Shown: piece by piece, positions 1 through 13,400 of the stretch
How the letters are laid out: every line of letters begins with the position of its first letter
How positions within the stretch are numbered: position 1 is the stretch's first letter
Assembly (NCBI GenBank): GCA_903813345.2
Contig: CAIIXF020000007.1
Span: 11,537,730-11,601,729 of the forward strand
Direction: 5' to 3'
From: Owenia fusiformis
Lineage: Eukaryota > Annelida > Polychaeta > Sabellida > Oweniidae
Length of the DNA stretch: 64,000 bases
The notes under the pieces: generated by a model
What the model saw: only the letters and a program-made list of their open reading frames with translations
The model's database searches: none
What the model was told of the DNA's origin: nothing
Program-made: the position numbers and the translations under genes

Positions 1-473
1 TCCTTTGCCAACCACAGGGTGAGGATGACGTATCTGTTCTGCATGCGTTACAAAAGCACGATAATTCTCGCGTTTCAACAATATTATCGGAAACCCCTCT
101 CACAGCATTGATTCGAAAGGTACATGTACCTTGTACTGGTTTAAGTCCAGTCGCCCTATCTTCAATGTTTTAATAATGCGTTCTGGGATTTCTTGGATTT
201 TCATTTGTGTCCTGGCAGTTTCACTTTGAGACTCTGAGCGTTCCCTTCAGTCTGGCGTGTTTTGATTGTTTCTCTATACACTTGGCGTATGCGTGCCCTG
301 TATTCCCGGGATGCCTTGTCGTTCTTTTCTCTGATCCGTTGAAGAGCTTCAGCAGACAGGTTATTTCTCGGTGTATACGATGCTCGCTGTCGCAATCGTT
401 CTTGCTCTAAGTAGCCTTTGGTATCTTTTCTTTCTTTCTCTCCCTGTACTGTAGTCTTAGGGAACGACGACAC
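1..473 (-). CDS. Partial unrecognised gene, basic N-terminal segment plus Cys-containing segment
   Basis: Two open stretches on the minus strand, 473-201 and about 108-1, may be parts of one gene that runs off the window. The first encodes 90 residues, very rich in Arg/Lys/Glu/Gln, with helical heptad-like character around SAEALQRIREKNDKASREYR. The second is open to the window edge and contains a CFCNAC cysteine motif. A basic charged segment followed by a Cys-x-Cys-x-x-Cys region resembles lophotrochozoan multicopy genes of unknown function, but I cannot name the family. Whether the first open frame ends at its stop near 201 or splices into the second is unclear. It may be a mobile-element-derived gene. 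Confidence 0.3.
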
Positions 474-3336
474 TTCTCGGCGTTGGTGAGTGCCATATTC
501 TTATATCATCAGAAAGGTCTGATAAGTAAGACAGATATGTTAATGAGAGTGTGGGAAGTTATGCACATTAATAAAATGTCACAAAACTGATTATCCCAAT
601 GAAATATTTATTGTTTTACAATAATGGCAAGAAATACATTTCGTCTAGTGGTACACTGAACGAAACGTTTATAAATTAAGAAATATCGGGGAATGTGCAT
701 CTATATTTGTCAGTGATTTTATAAAACTATGAACTGCTCAATCATCCCAATTCTTGTGTCACATTACCATAGCATTTCAAAACAAACAGAATATGCATCA
801 TAAGTAAATAACATGATCTGCTTAATAGATTCAATTTTATTTATCACTATACGTTGTAATCACAATGAACAATATGTTCTAAATCCTTAGCTCGGTATCA
901 CTGTAAAATGCTACACATACAACAAAATAGTCATTTAATGAATGTAGGTTAATTCAACAAATATATAGCATTCGATTATACATGTGACCTACTTAATATG
1001 TGGATAGTATTTTGGAGTCGTATGTGGTGGAGTCGTTGATGGTCGTAAATATCTCAATCTTTACGTGGTCAAAGAATAACATCAATAAAGCGTATTTTTA
1101 TATTATCAATATATATTGAGACAAACCGTCAACACCATTACTTAACATTGAAACCTGATTTTGATTGAAAGCAGAGTGCAAAGACAACGTACTTGTGGAG
1201 TCGATGATGATTTTGAAAAATAGTACTTTACGTCGAAAAATACGTAACAAGCTAAATATGTTATATTCAAATGTATTTTGAAAATGTTTTACATCCGTTA
1301 ATAAGGCAATTTATATTTCAAGTGAAGTGAATGGGGGATTATCATGAATAGTGCAGAGGCTTCTCCACACCGTTGATTTCAAGCATGGTGTCGATGATGG
1401 TTCCTTCGAGGGCTACACATACTTAATGTCGATTTTCCAATAGTAAATTAGCAAATAAATTAATTCCAGCTAACGTACAATCGACACGATGCAGTCTTTA
1501 TGATGAAATTGTCAATTATCATAACAAAATACGTTCCAGAATATAAAAAAGTTACTGTCAATTAACATAAGGGTGATCGGTTACAAGGCAAAAAATGATA
1601 GTTTGGAATGTTCGACGATTGATAATGCGTTCAGCTTTTATAACCCTGAGATAAAAACTAAATGATAATTTGCAGGATTAAGAGACGTTTAATTTGATAC
1701 CAAATACTCATGGTAGAGCGTATATTAAATAGCGGAATAAAAACATATAGTCATGTAACATAAAATTCGTTATAATGAAAGGAATATGTGGCCTGAGTGA
1801 ATACGTATTTTTTACGATTTTTGCCTCCTTTGTTTTGAGAAAGGGGACAAATAATATCATTGAAAAATGTCTCTGGTCCCCCCGGTGTGAAAGAAATAAT
1901 GGTCCGCCAGAGATTATGGTCCCCCTTTTTAAAGGCCCTTACTGGCCCTGATGTGTATAAGATAATAAGGGAAAGAGTTGTATTTAGGTCACCACATAAA
2001 TCAATGGAGAGTAGGACCATAATTTGATAGAACTTCCTACCCTTTTACACCTGTTATAAAGACGTATAAACGTCGGAGGAAATTGTTATTTTCATCATTT
2101 TCACCAAGCTCAAGGTCAATTTGTATCCAAATATTTCACCAGTATGTCAATTCTTCCATCGGATCCGGTTACTGAAAAGTTGTAGTCAGTTACGAGGAAA
2201 TATATATCCAGCAGCTCCATTAATCGAGTAAGAATTCACCACTTCAGCAACCGGGTCGTTATTGGACGTTAACACAATGCAACTAAGACGTTATGAAATT
2301 CGCCAGATAACGTCCCGGTTGCCCTTTTCAGTAATTTTTCCATCCTCTGGAATATAACACCATTGTTTCGTATGGGGAATGGAGGCGAACCTCACGTAGA
2401 ATTCACCTTTTTTATCTTGAGTCAGTAGTTTCAATGCTTTTTTTATATCGTGACGCATTTCTTCTTTCGCTTCTTACATCAATATGCACCTCTTTGTATC
2501 TGCATTTAAGAAAATCAAAATTAGATAGCAGCTTGGCAAGATCGTGTGTTAAGAATAAACGAATACAATCAAATTTTACCAGCACCACAGTCATTTGGAC
2601 ACTTTATAGGCTTTCACTACTATTGACTTTCATTTTTAATATGTGAAAAATATCAGCTTACATGATATGGTGTATTTTTTAATGATTGCATTTAATTTGC
2701 TGACATGAATAAAGTCTAAAAGGTGATCGTATAAAGTGTGAAAATCTAGCTACATATTATACAAGGCTTATAATGTTTTGTAAAATCAAGAACGTAGCCA
2801 CTGGCCAGGCACGAGACAGGCGAGGTTACAGAATTATATTAATAAAACTATGTACAACTGTGGAAATGAAGTCCAATATGGTTGTATTATATAATCTAAT
2901 TCATCCTAATTTTGCCTAATCTATTAGATTTGACTTGTAAGACAACGCATCCATTTTAAGATCCTGGTTCAGTACTTTGGAAAAGCCATGCAGCATCAAT
3001 ATTTTTGCCATATATGGGCACGTCGTGATACAAAATTCGAATCCAAACAGCCGCCATTTTGTTCACTTCAACATTTGAATCGTGAATTTTGGTCTTATTA
3101 CCTTACGAAAAATTCCAAAACTCACAAGAAATGATCGAGATATTGGTTCGAATCTTTTGAACTGTTTAGTTTGAATTTATAGTCGGTTATAATTTCAGAA
3201 ATAAACGACACTTCGACGTTTTACATTGTTGGAAAATATCGAGTTTCGATCCAGGGAGCCAATCCTCCTTGGATAAAGCCAAAACAATGCACCGGAAGTA
3301 AAAACAGGGGCGTCGACGTTGCTCTCCGTGCCAAAT
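474..3336. other. Intergenic or intronic AT-rich stretch, no gene seen
   Basis: I see no convincing exon in these 2.9 kb. A dispersed repeat lies at 1885-2049. If the solute-binding-like gene splices at its last visible donor (3358-3359), its final exon should lie here, but I could not identify one. Confidence 0.5.
1885..2049 (+). repeat. Dispersed repeat, copy 1 (second copy at 34612-34766)
   Basis: About 160 bp here align with 34612-34766, in the same orientation. Shared landmarks are ATTATGGTCCC, CCCTTACTGGCCC, TAGGTCACCA and CCTACCCTTTTACA, with scattered differences. The second copy lies in an intron of the beta-lactamase-like gene. The family is unknown; it is probably a short non-autonomous element. 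Confidence 0.7.
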
Positions 3337-6300
3337 CTAGGAATTCAACACATACTTACCATAGTTCATACATAGCTGTTCCTGCATTCCACTCATGGCG
3401 TAGTCCATGAAGCATTTGTCCCACCACGACATATCAACGTCCTTCCTGGTCATCATTGCCAATCCACCATGTGTGCAGTCGAACGAGTCAGTAATTTTTA
3501 CCAATCCATCTGTTCCATCACGTCCTTCGGGTAGGAGGGCCACGTCAAACTGAATAAAGGAAACACAACAATTGATGGGAATTCATTTCAACAAGTTGCG
3601 TTCTTCATAACAACACGGTTACAATATTTAAAAATCAAAATACCTCTCTTTGATTAAATGAAAGCATGTTTTTTAACAAATTTCGCTCGAAATTTCGTAA
3701 CCTTTCTCAGAACTCAAAGATTTCCCGACCACTGTAATATTTTTTGAAAAAAATCCTATACTTTTCCAGGTCGGAGAAAGCACATCTCAGTGATCGCTTC
3801 TTTATAAGGTGTTATAAGGTGGTATCTGTAAAGTTTATAACTGTAGTACCTCTCTGTTGGTAAGCTTCTCCAGGACGGTCGTCCAGTCTCCGTCAACGTA
3901 GACTACACTGGATGGATCTAATGTGTCCGAACCAAAGAAAGCATTACGCCGAGCACATAACGCGTCCATATAATATGCGGCTCTGAACCCTGGAAAAGTA
4001 CTAAACATGTAAACTAACACCAGAAGCACGTAATGAGTAGCAACCCACTCCAAAACGTATACCCACCTCAAACAATTTTATAGTGTATGAAAAATAATCG
4101 AAATGCTTTTTACGTTTTACCCTGCGTGCAAAGTCCAGTTATAAACTACTCAAAACAAAGCTCTCTTTTAAGAAGCGGAGTCGAACGAATGCAAAGGGTG
4201 ATTACGTTTCCGCATTTTCTGAAGCATGTTTTCTTACCCACACTTGCTGGAAAGATATCGGCCACCGTAGTGATTCCAGAGTCGGGATGCGCGTACAACG
4301 CTGCCATAGTAGCTGTCATGAAGGGCCTCGTAAAATTCAATGTATTCATCCTTGAAATAGTCCGTCCCCACCCAACACAAGCATCGAAGTGACGATCATT
4401 CAAACCTGTTAAGAATTGTCGAGAATTGATGAAAACGCCGATTTAAGAGCTTCGCATACTTAAACTTTTAATGACCTATTGTGCATTTCCTTCTTCTTAA
4501 TAGCATATTCAAATTCAGTGAAAAGCACAATTCATGCAGTTATGTTATTTAAATCATTTTCCATGAATTTTTCAATTTTTCTAAATTGATGTGGGCCAAA
4601 CCTCCATTGATGGACTGTTACAATTACAATTCTTTAAAACCTTGGTGGTTTATTCGTTCAAGAAACAAAGGTTTGGTATCGATATGGGGAACTGAATTCA
4701 ACAATGTTTTTCTTTTAAACCAATCATTGAAAACATTCTGTAAAAACACGGTATTTTATGTAAATGTTGACTGACTGACAACAATTTAAAGCGAAAATTA
4801 TTTAGAAATATTTTATATAACTGTTTTTGTTAACATTTTTTGTTTTTTTTGTGCAATTGTTTTTGCTCCTTTCTACCAATTCTTAAGAATGAAATAAAAT
4901 GTCTTTCCGAACCTCGTTGGAACAAAATAGCATATACAACATGGTTTTAGACCTCTCAATATCATAGTTATACAAAGGAATTTTTGGTTGATTTTAAAAA
5001 AGTATTCAAAAAATTAAAACAAAATCCCCCCAAATAGATAAAAATCAAGATAACCCTTTTATTTCATTAACAAGATACTTTTTTAAAATCAACCAAAATT
5101 TCCTTTGTACAATTACAATATTGAGAGACCTAAACATGTTGTTTATGTCGTTTTGTTTCAATGAGGTTCGGAATTTCACAGATGTTTCATTTCACTCTGG
5201 AAACATGACACCAAGAACAAATCAAGTGTTTGATGTGTTTTCTAAAACAATATAGATGAAAGTATATATATTTTTCAAATTATATTGTTACCATTCAAAA
5301 GATGACCATTAAATCGACGATGTGTTAAATTTTTAGATTTTTTATGACTGGTTTAAGAGAAACGTGTGTTCAAAAAGTTCTCCATATCGATACCACTCCT
5401 TTTCATGATTAATCAGCATTAAAAGGGTCATCTAACAGTAGCTTATGCCATTTGAGTTTTAGACAGATTCAACAAAACATTTTGGTAAATCATGAAATAA
5501 GCGACTACTTATTGCAAGTTGCAAGTTTTTACCATTGAAGCCTATGGCAGTTTGGTCCAGCCAAAACAAATAAAAACAAGTGCTGACATCTTTTTATTGA
5601 GCTTAAGACTGTATTTTACATGCATGCGGTGCTAGTGAATTGCATAATATTTTAATGAGGTCTCTCCCCAGGCATCACTAAAAGAACAATAAGCCACGCA
5701 GTGCAAATTACATGCTCATGTGTTTTTACAAAAATAGCTTATCCAAGCGCACCCACACTCACATAATGTTTTGAAAGATACCACGGTTTATTGCCGTGGA
5801 ACTCCTGCGGTGCACTAGCAACGAGCAGACGCGATTGACAGACACGAGCAGCCGGCAAGGTTGCCACAGCGTAATTAGCGGTTTAAGTGCGCTTGGATGA
5901 ACTGCTTTTGTTGAAAAAGTGTGAGCATGTAATTTGCAACGTATGGGCTCATTTTTCTTTTTCATGATACCTAGGGGGAAATTTATTAAATATTATGCAA
6001 TATACTTGCGCCGCGGGCAGTTCAAAAACGCAGTCTTATTCAGCTATATAGCAACTCACTTATATTAAAAAAAACTTACTATTAGCTTCTGGATTGGGTA
6101 TTTAGGAGATTCACATTGTATCAAGTGATTTAGTTATGTGTGTATATGTACCTCGAGATGACATGTCACTGGCATCATAGCACCGCTCGGCATTGTCCCC
6201 AAGGAAGACAGTGTCACATTTCATGTCACACATGTGACATACATCTTTTATCATTTCGTACATCATACCAACTGCTTTGCCAGTGTATTTGTCCCTATCA

Positions 6301-7919
6301 TCACAAATACAAGCAATTTAATAAATTGCATATTTTTATCTCCAATCCTAGGAGTAACGTTTTAATTGTATATTTTTCTCATATCATTTGTTGGTATGCG
6401 TATTCTGTAAACAATCTGAAAGGTTCATTGCTCATAAATACAGTGAAAGAGTTTTGGATAGATTTGTCCACAAAAGATGAATTTGGATACATGTATATAC
6501 AAATTGAGAGTGGTGAGAGTGACATTCAAAAATCCAATACCATCACCAGTATAGGTCTTTATAAGATCTTATTTTTTGAAAAGGACAGTTTCAATCCAAC
6601 CTCTTATAGGTCTGATTCTACTTTGATGTACATTCCCCTCCATACTTTTGACAACATGAAGTTTTCATCGGAAAGCTTAAGTTTGCCCATTACATATTTG
6701 GGGAATTTATGACAAATGATGACTTTTCTCTAAATTGCCAAACACAAACTTATGATTCAAAAGGGGACTTCCTAGTGCCAAACTTATTGAGGGGAGTGTA
6801 GATCATTCCCATTTCTTGCTAAGTGAATTGGTTTCCATGAGTTGTTGAATTGATATTTGCTATTTTGCTATTGAGAAATGAAGAAATTTAAGATTTCCCA
6901 TTACGTTTGGAGGTATTGCAACAACAGTTCATAGCTGCTATTAATACCAAAAGCTGGTATAACATTATAAGGCAACAAGAATTACAAAGCATCAATATAT
7001 CTCATAACAAGAAAATAAATATTGTTGAAAGTTATGGCACAACACTTCTTTGTGGAATAACATTTTACTTACACAGACGAATACGGGAACCAGTTCCCTT
7101 CTACCGCAAACAAATAGGTCCTGAAATTCATAAAATAATTCAACTTTGCTTAGATAGATAGTGCAAGTTCATCTAAATAATACATTTTGCATTGATTTGT
7201 TTCTCTGACATTTCAACATGACTGTAATGTGAATATCATAATCAAGGTATACCAATTAAACATCATTTTGGCGTATTGCATACTATCCTTATTACGAATG
7301 GAACTAGCTGTACTTTTTGATTTCAATTTTTCGTGATTTAAGCCAAAGTATTTTAATTGAGATAATTTCACATTTATTTTCACAATAGGAGATTTAAGCC
7401 AAAGTATTTAATTAACATAATTTCACATTTACTTTTCATATGAGAGCTCGATTTAAGCCAAAGTATTTTAATTCAGATAATTCCACATTTACTTTTCCAA
7501 GAGAGCTCGCGATTTTAGCCAAAGTATTTTAATATAGATAATTTCACATTTATTTTCACAATAGAGTCCGCGATTTAAGCCATTTTAATTAACATAATTT
7601 CACATTTGTTTTTCATATGAGAGCACGATTTAAACCAAAAATCTTCAGATGGAACACAATGCCAGTCACTTTCTTGTCCATGGGGAGTAAGAACATCCAG
7701 TTGACTTTAACATGACATGTTAACAATCTCCCTGTATACTACCAAGTAATGGACGTAATTCTCCACTTACTTATCCATGTCCTTTTCGCTCATTTTCTCG
7801 CCATCTGGCATCACGACCTCTCCCCCACCAACTCCGGGTGTACTGCTAGGGAAACAACCTCTAATAGATGCTGTTCCTAAAACAACGAAGAAGAGCATAA
7901 CTTGCAGAGAGAACGCCAT
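3337..7919 (-). CDS. Secreted solute-binding-like protein (SBP_bac_3 / type II periplasmic-binding fold)
   Basis: Five exons on the minus strand: 7919-7771, 6294-6152, 4405-4238, 3989-3850 and 3549-3337. All junctions are GT-AG and all phases agree, giving 270 residues. Residues 1-21 (MAFSLQVMLFFVVLGTASIRG) are a signal peptide. The rest follows the amino-acid-binding SBP_bac_3 pattern: YTGKAVGMMYEMIKDVC (the G-x-x-x-D-hydrophobic start); FDACVGWGRTISRMNTLNFT then RPFM (the usual D-x-x-x-x-x-x-x-I-x-x-R-x-x-x-x-x-F-x-x-P-[YF] run); a VADIFPASVGFRAA hinge segment; EKLTNREFDVALL; and a late GGLAMMTRKD with an amphipathic end. Extra cysteines fit an extracellular protein. The stop at 3339-3337 directly follows a perfect donor-like GGTAAGTAT at 3360, so the true C-terminus may lie on a further exon. 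It is divergent from the beta-lactamase-like gene, 2.57 kb away. A TATAAG-like box lies about 60 bp upstream of the ATG. The ligand is unknown. Confidence 0.75.
4119..4201. repeat. Tiny MITE-like repeat with ACCCT termini (second copy 51222-51290)
   Basis: The sequence begins ACCCTGCGTGCA and ends TGCAAAGGGT, so its ends form short imperfect inverted repeats. A second copy lies at 51222-51290 with the same AAGCTCTCTTTTAAGAAG core. This copy is in intron 3 of the solute-binding-like gene and slightly overlaps the spliced-out side of exon 3. No transposase is encoded. Confidence 0.5.
4640..5420. repeat. Fold-back (inverted-repeat) element in an intron
   Basis: Segment 4909-5011 is the imperfect reverse complement of 5070-5172 (for example TTGGTTGATTTTAAAAAAGT against ACTTTTTTAAAATCAACCAA). 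Further out, 4650-4746 pairs with about 5320-5420 around GGTATCGATATGG. The whole can fold into a long hairpin with internal bulges. It sits in intron 2 of the solute-binding-like gene. Confidence 0.7.
7331..7633 (+). repeat. Tandem repeat, ~62-bp unit, about 5 copies
   Basis: The unit is built around GATTTAAGCCAAAGTATTTT followed by AATTTCACATTTA. It repeats five times with small changes, the last copies being the most degraded. It lies in intron 1 of the solute-binding-like gene. Confidence 0.8.
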
Positions 7920-9239
7920 TTTGGAAACTGTTCCGAAAACACTGGATAACCGGTCCACAGAGGTGAATATAAGAGGCTTATAGAGTACGAGTGCACCGGA
8001 CCTTGTTTTGTTCAATTAGTTTTGGCCGAATACCATAAGTCTTACACTTTGAATGCCTATTGATATTTCGACTTGAATGCCCCTTTAAATCGTGGGATTT
8101 GGATTATATTTTGAATGGCTACTTGAAATAGTCCATTATGTCATTGAACTAACTGCTTGAAAGACAAATTCTTTCTATTTATAATAATTTGCACACTATA
8201 ACCGATTTTTCCAAGATCAGTGGGATTGGAATTCATCCATGAGACAAACATTTCCTTTCACACAAATATCTAGTAAATTGAGAATTTCTTTACGGTATTT
8301 TGAAGTATCTTATGGCGGTTAAAATATCTATCAGCAAGGCATAAGTGAAATGACCAGTACCATTAGTTATGTTTCAAAGTTATCAGCTGAAATCGCTCGA
8401 TGCCCGGACAGATGCACTTTTGCAACTTGCATTAGACTCGAAGAATATGCCAAATTTTGTATTGACATTCTATCATTGATATTTTACACTAAACAGTGCA
8501 CTGTCACATTGGCCACATTGGCCACCATCCTTCTTGTCTTGCATACTATGTGTTAAACGTACACGGTCTGTAAATTTGATGTCATCTACTCTCTCGACAG
8601 ATTTTGGTATCATTCGTATACCATTTCAACTTTAGGCTGGGTATAAATCAATGTTATACACCCCCCAAATTTCACGGTATTTAGCAATGCGATAGAAAGA
8701 TGGCATTGTTGTTTGCATTAATTATCCATTCATTTGTGATAGGATTTTCAAGCATACGCCATCTTTTAATCCAAGAGTTATTTAAAACATACACTTTGTG
8801 AAAAGTGGTAATTCACTTTTTTCAATCTCTGAACTTCAAATGCTGTTTTTCTATGCAAGTAATTTTTCTTCACATCAGTATTATCCCAAATAAAGGTTTT
8901 TATCATATTTGATTGACTGTGTGAGTGACATGTCTCAAATAATATTTTGTCCTTTTTCCATCAAAAATAGGCGCATTGCCTGTTTAATAGGACGGGAAAT
9001 CAGGAATTTCTCACTCCTTATCTGCCATCTATATTCATTATCATTCGAAGTAGTACTTTCAAAAGACAAATCTTCATTTTCCGATAATTTTCACATTGAT
9101 CCAAAAACACAAATACTAAACCTATCATCTTGATATTATTCAATCAATCCCATGATGATAGCAGAGAAGTGTATGGTTGTATCCGCAACGTGACCTTGAT
9201 GATAGAAATGGAATGGTATACGGTAGACAATTCACGATT

Positions 9240-9326
9240 CACGAGTATAAGTTATTGAATGATTTGAAGTGCAATACAGGATATATTCTGCTCGAGAAAT
9301 TCCGTATTGGAACGAGACGAGAGTAG
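9240..9326 (+). repeat. Dispersed repeat (second copy 53300-53373)
   Basis: TATTGAATGATTTGAAGTGC and the following 60 bases (TATTCTG..CGAGAA..., GTATTGG.AC.AGAC.A) recur at 53300-53373 in the same orientation. At the second site the repeat touches a minus-strand LINE tail, so both may be LINE 3'-end debris. I see no coding sequence here. Confidence 0.5.
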
Positions 9327-9384
9327 ATGACATCAAATTTATTGCAACCCAAATCATTCAATAACGTTTTTATCGTGTGATCCT

Positions 9385-9476
9385 CTGTATTGCTACTGAG
9401 ATTGTTCCCTCCGTACCAATATTTTCTGTATTGCGACGGAGATGATCAACGGGGACAATCTCAGTAGCAATACAGA
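9385..9476. repeat. Short inverted repeat (hairpin)
   Basis: CTGTATTGCTACTGAGATTG at the left is the reverse complement of CAATCTCAGTAGCAATACAG at the right, with about 45 bp between. It can form a ~25-bp stem. It lies in the divergent intergenic region. Confidence 0.7.
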
Positions 9477-9666
9477 TTGGTACAGTACAAGAACTGACCA
9501 ATCAGAAGGCTTCATTTTACAGATCATACGATAATATTGTGTATTGTACATCGCAGGCGAGATTGGAGGCACATTGTTACTAATTCATATGATACGATAT
9601 GATTGATGATACGAAGAGTTTCAATGGATGACTACGAGTTAGGGCGTCCCAAGGATTTTTCCAAGG

Positions 9667-9712
9667 GGGGGGGGGGGGGTGAGGGGGGGGGGGGTGGGGG
9701 TGGTCTACATTT
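9667..9712 (+). repeat. G-run block
   Basis: Runs of G up to about 13 long, broken by single T or A. The stretch could form a G-quadruplex on the plus strand. It is also the kind of tract where assembly length errors are likely. Confidence 0.6.
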
Positions 9713-10489
9713 CCTCCTCCTCCCTTCTCCTACCAGGGATTGGCTCAAAAAGGGGTGTGTGGTTGAACACAACGCCATGTGTGTCGATGATATAATACGC
9801 TTATTGATAATGCCTGGATATAACAACATTATTGAGGTATTTTGTGTAGAATAAACCCCATGTAGTTTGGTCTGCAAACAAAATGTGGGAGAAAACAGTA
9901 GAATATCAACCTAAAACTTGTTTTATATTTGCCTGGGGATACATTTAACTAAGATTTGGTTTAGAATCATTGACAATGAACACCTTACATTTTATCATTA
10001 AGAGATAACAAGTTGAGGATCCTTGTAGTCAAATCGCATCTTGGTGTCAAGATACAATGAAACTAATGAGCTCTTTGGGATACTCAAAATACAATACACT
10101 TATCCTTTGATACCAAAGGTATACATGTTTTAAAAACTGTCCATTGTTTTTTAATTTCAAGTACCATCATAATATATGAACTCTAACGATTTTACATTTT
10201 ATCTTCATTAGTAGGACTAATCATATGGGAATTCGCACGGTATGTAGGATTGTTTAAATCATTATATATTTCATTAATTTCATAAGAATTATAGTATCAC
10301 TGATGTAGTCATTGTATTAAGAAAGCACGCCAAATCTTTAATCTGGATATTATGTAGATCAAAAAACTAGATGTAGATTGATGAAATCTAAATAAAATTT
10401 AAATACCAGAATTGAATAGATGAATATATCAACACAGAGGCATCGTATTTTGAAACAGTCTTATTATTTCGTTTTCAGAAAAATAAACT

Positions 10490-13400
10490 ATGACGATTAA
10501 ATATTGGATATTTCTTCTGTTTACATACGTATCAGGTATGTCAGTTTAGTTGGTAATATCATTCCATATCTTACCATACCCTTTTCTCAAATTTACTTAA
10601 CTATGCATGATCAACTATGAATATTTAAGAAAGTATGTGTTAGTGTGTTTTCTTTGAGCCAAATACTTCAACAGTGTAATATTTTGTAAAAGTGGGTGTG
10701 GCACTCCTCAATTGAATCGGACTTCCTTCCCAAAACACACTTTGGAGAATATAACATTTTCTTGAGCTCCAGAATCACTCAGTCATGATATATATTTCAC
10801 ATTTTGAAAATAAAAATTAAGGGTGAGTGTCCATCATTTACAACATTGTCATCCTCCTCCATAGCTTTGGCAACCGGAAGTTCGCTATTGAATCGCGTGG
10901 GTGATTACAATTGTCATTTCGGAACGGGACAGCATCTTTTCCATTCAATCGAGGCTGGCCCATGCAGCCGAAGGTAAGCCATACAACCGAATTTTGTCCA
11001 TTCAATCTGACGGAGAATGCCGAGCCTCTCTTTTTGACCAATTAGAGAAGTCCTCTTCACATTCGTGGTACCCTCGGCCAACTTCGTTTGCAAAGAAAAT
11101 CTTTGGCAATCTCCGGCTTTTCTTGAGGTATCTTCGGTTGCAAGCCAAAAGTTGACATCCATTTCCGAACAATAAAAACTATAAAAACAAAGAAAATGAA
11201 GATTCAAACATTAACAGGTTTAACATGCTATCATTTGAAGACTTCTGGTTTCCAAAATTATTGAGGGGAGTGTACTAAGTTGAACAATTAACACAATTTG
11301 AAATTTTGTCATTTATGCCAAATCAGACAGCTGAATATGAGAGGCTAAAACTGTTCAAATATTGTTGAATATATAGGGTCATGATTACACCAAACTTGAA
11401 CAAAAATTGCACACACTGATAGTTAAATCCTCAAAACCTTCATACATGGAGACTTTTTCAAACTTCAAATTCGCCATTTTGATCAATCGATTGTAGTATT
11501 TCGATCCTCACCCACTTTAACAGGATACTTCAGATCCTGTTTCAACTTTAGAATAAAGATATAATGTGCATGATTGCAATCACAATCGTGCATAATGCAT
11601 TTCATTCAGCTCTTCAAGAGTGGAGCATGAACAAATGATTATTGTTTTTGGGAAGATATTTGATCCCGTGGCATTTTATTTAAGGATACTCCGCGCATTG
11701 TAAGCTGAATCATTCTATTGAAGGTGTTGTTTCCAAATCTTTGCATGTCCGCGAAACGGCAATGCAAAGGTCGGGCCTCAAGTTTTTCACACATTGCAAA
11801 ATATTTTCTACGAAACCACCTAAAAGATACAAAATCACTAAAAGAACATATTTTGCATATTGCAAGGTTCAAGTTGGCAAAGTATCAATTTCAATCTAGA
11901 GATTAAAGTTGTCAACGACCTTGGATGAAATGATTGGTAATATAATGCACTGCAGTTATATGAAATACTGTGTTCGGATTGGCTAGAATCGGACACACCT
12001 TGCCTAGGTATGTGTATATGGGGAATATTGCATTAGGTTAATATTTAGCTTCGTTTAGTGTTTGTGTCTCTTCACCAGTGTTAACTGATAAATAATTTGA
12101 GATTTATTTTCATGAAATCAAGCCCAAACGAACAAAGAGCTGGTAATCAACAATCTGGTCCCATTTGAGGAATATGTAGATACACCAGGGAGGGAGCGTG
12201 AAACTCAAACGTTACAACAGCGAATGGAGAAATGGTTTGTTCCGAGTGTTTCCATTGCCGTCATCAACAACTACCAGATTGATTGGTCTGATGGGTTCGG
12301 ACTGGCACAGCCAAGTACGATCTTTTCGTCCTTTGTTCAGTTTTCTTGCCTGCGGCACTATTCTAATGAACCTAAAGCACAAGTGAAATTCCCAAAAGTG
12401 AATTACTACTTTCTATTAATTAACTCATGTTAAACTAAAAAAAATCAACAGCAACAGAACCTTACACGTATGGCCTGTGTGTATCAGTGTATGAATTTTA
12501 TTGATGATTTTCATTAATTCGTAGGTGCTGGTGCGAATGATAATACGCTTTATCAGGCTGGCACCCTCAGCAGCTTCGTATCTGCAATCGCCACCCTGGC
12601 TCTTTCTCAACAAGGTCGACTAGATCTAGAGGCTGATGTCAACACCTTGCTTGGGCCGTCTTTTAAGGTAGCAATTGATAAATAAATGTTATCGTATATC
12701 GTTTAGAAAATAATGATGGTTTGTGACTGTTAAATTTTCACATCTCAAATTATCTGATATTTTAATTCATGATTTGAGTTAAGAAAGATGGCGGTTAACC
12801 TAAATTGAGCTGCTTTTGATGCTCGATGCAATATTTATTTTAAGGTCCAGGTGCAATGTTCAATGATCTTGTCAGAAAAATCATCAACGTTTGTAATTCT
12901 TACTTGTGTTAAGCCCCTGTCCCTTCCAACAACGCAGAAGTTCACAATAGGGAGGTCGTGAGACTGGATACCGGGCAAGAACATGCTGTATTTATCATAA
13001 AATCCTTTTATTTTCAGATTAAATATAACGACCAACAAAAGGATGGTGTAAAACTAAAACATTTGCTTAGTCACAATGGCGGAATTTCTGAACTTGAATT
13101 TGAAGGTTATCCACAAGTAAGTCTTAGCATGTCAAATTGTAACAGTAGCTAATCTTGACTAGATATAGTAGAAACGCTCTAAATCTTCATTGTTCATTTT
13201 TTACTTTCCTTTGTAAAATAGATAAAGAATAAATTAATATGATATTAAATGGTATATCCTCATCAGGACAAAACTAGCAATAAAGTTCATCACTTTTTTA
13301 GTCAATTAGTCAATTGCCGACTTTACTTGAGACGCTAAGGGGTGAATCACCAGCTAATAATCTACCAATTGAAGTCGAGGAAGATTTTTTGGGTTTCGAA

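Larger units (their letters stand above)
7920..10489. other. Divergent intergenic region between the two secreted-protein genes
   Basis: About 2.6 kb separate the start codons of the minus-strand solute-binding-like gene and the plus-strand beta-lactamase-like gene. It must hold both promoters. I see a dispersed repeat (9240-9326), a short inverted repeat (9385-9475) and a G-run block (9667-9712), but no further gene. An acceptor-like TTTCGTTTTCAG ends 12 bp before the plus-strand ATG, which suggests a non-coding 5' exon upstream. Confidence 0.5.

Noticed and set aside
6140-6712. 190-residue plus-strand frame as a gene
   Set aside because: Its first part is the antisense of exon 2 of the solute-binding-like gene, and the rest is low-complexity AT-rich intron.
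9603-9877. Overlapping frames with poly-Gly and poly-Pro
   Set aside because: Both are translations of the G-run block and have no other support.
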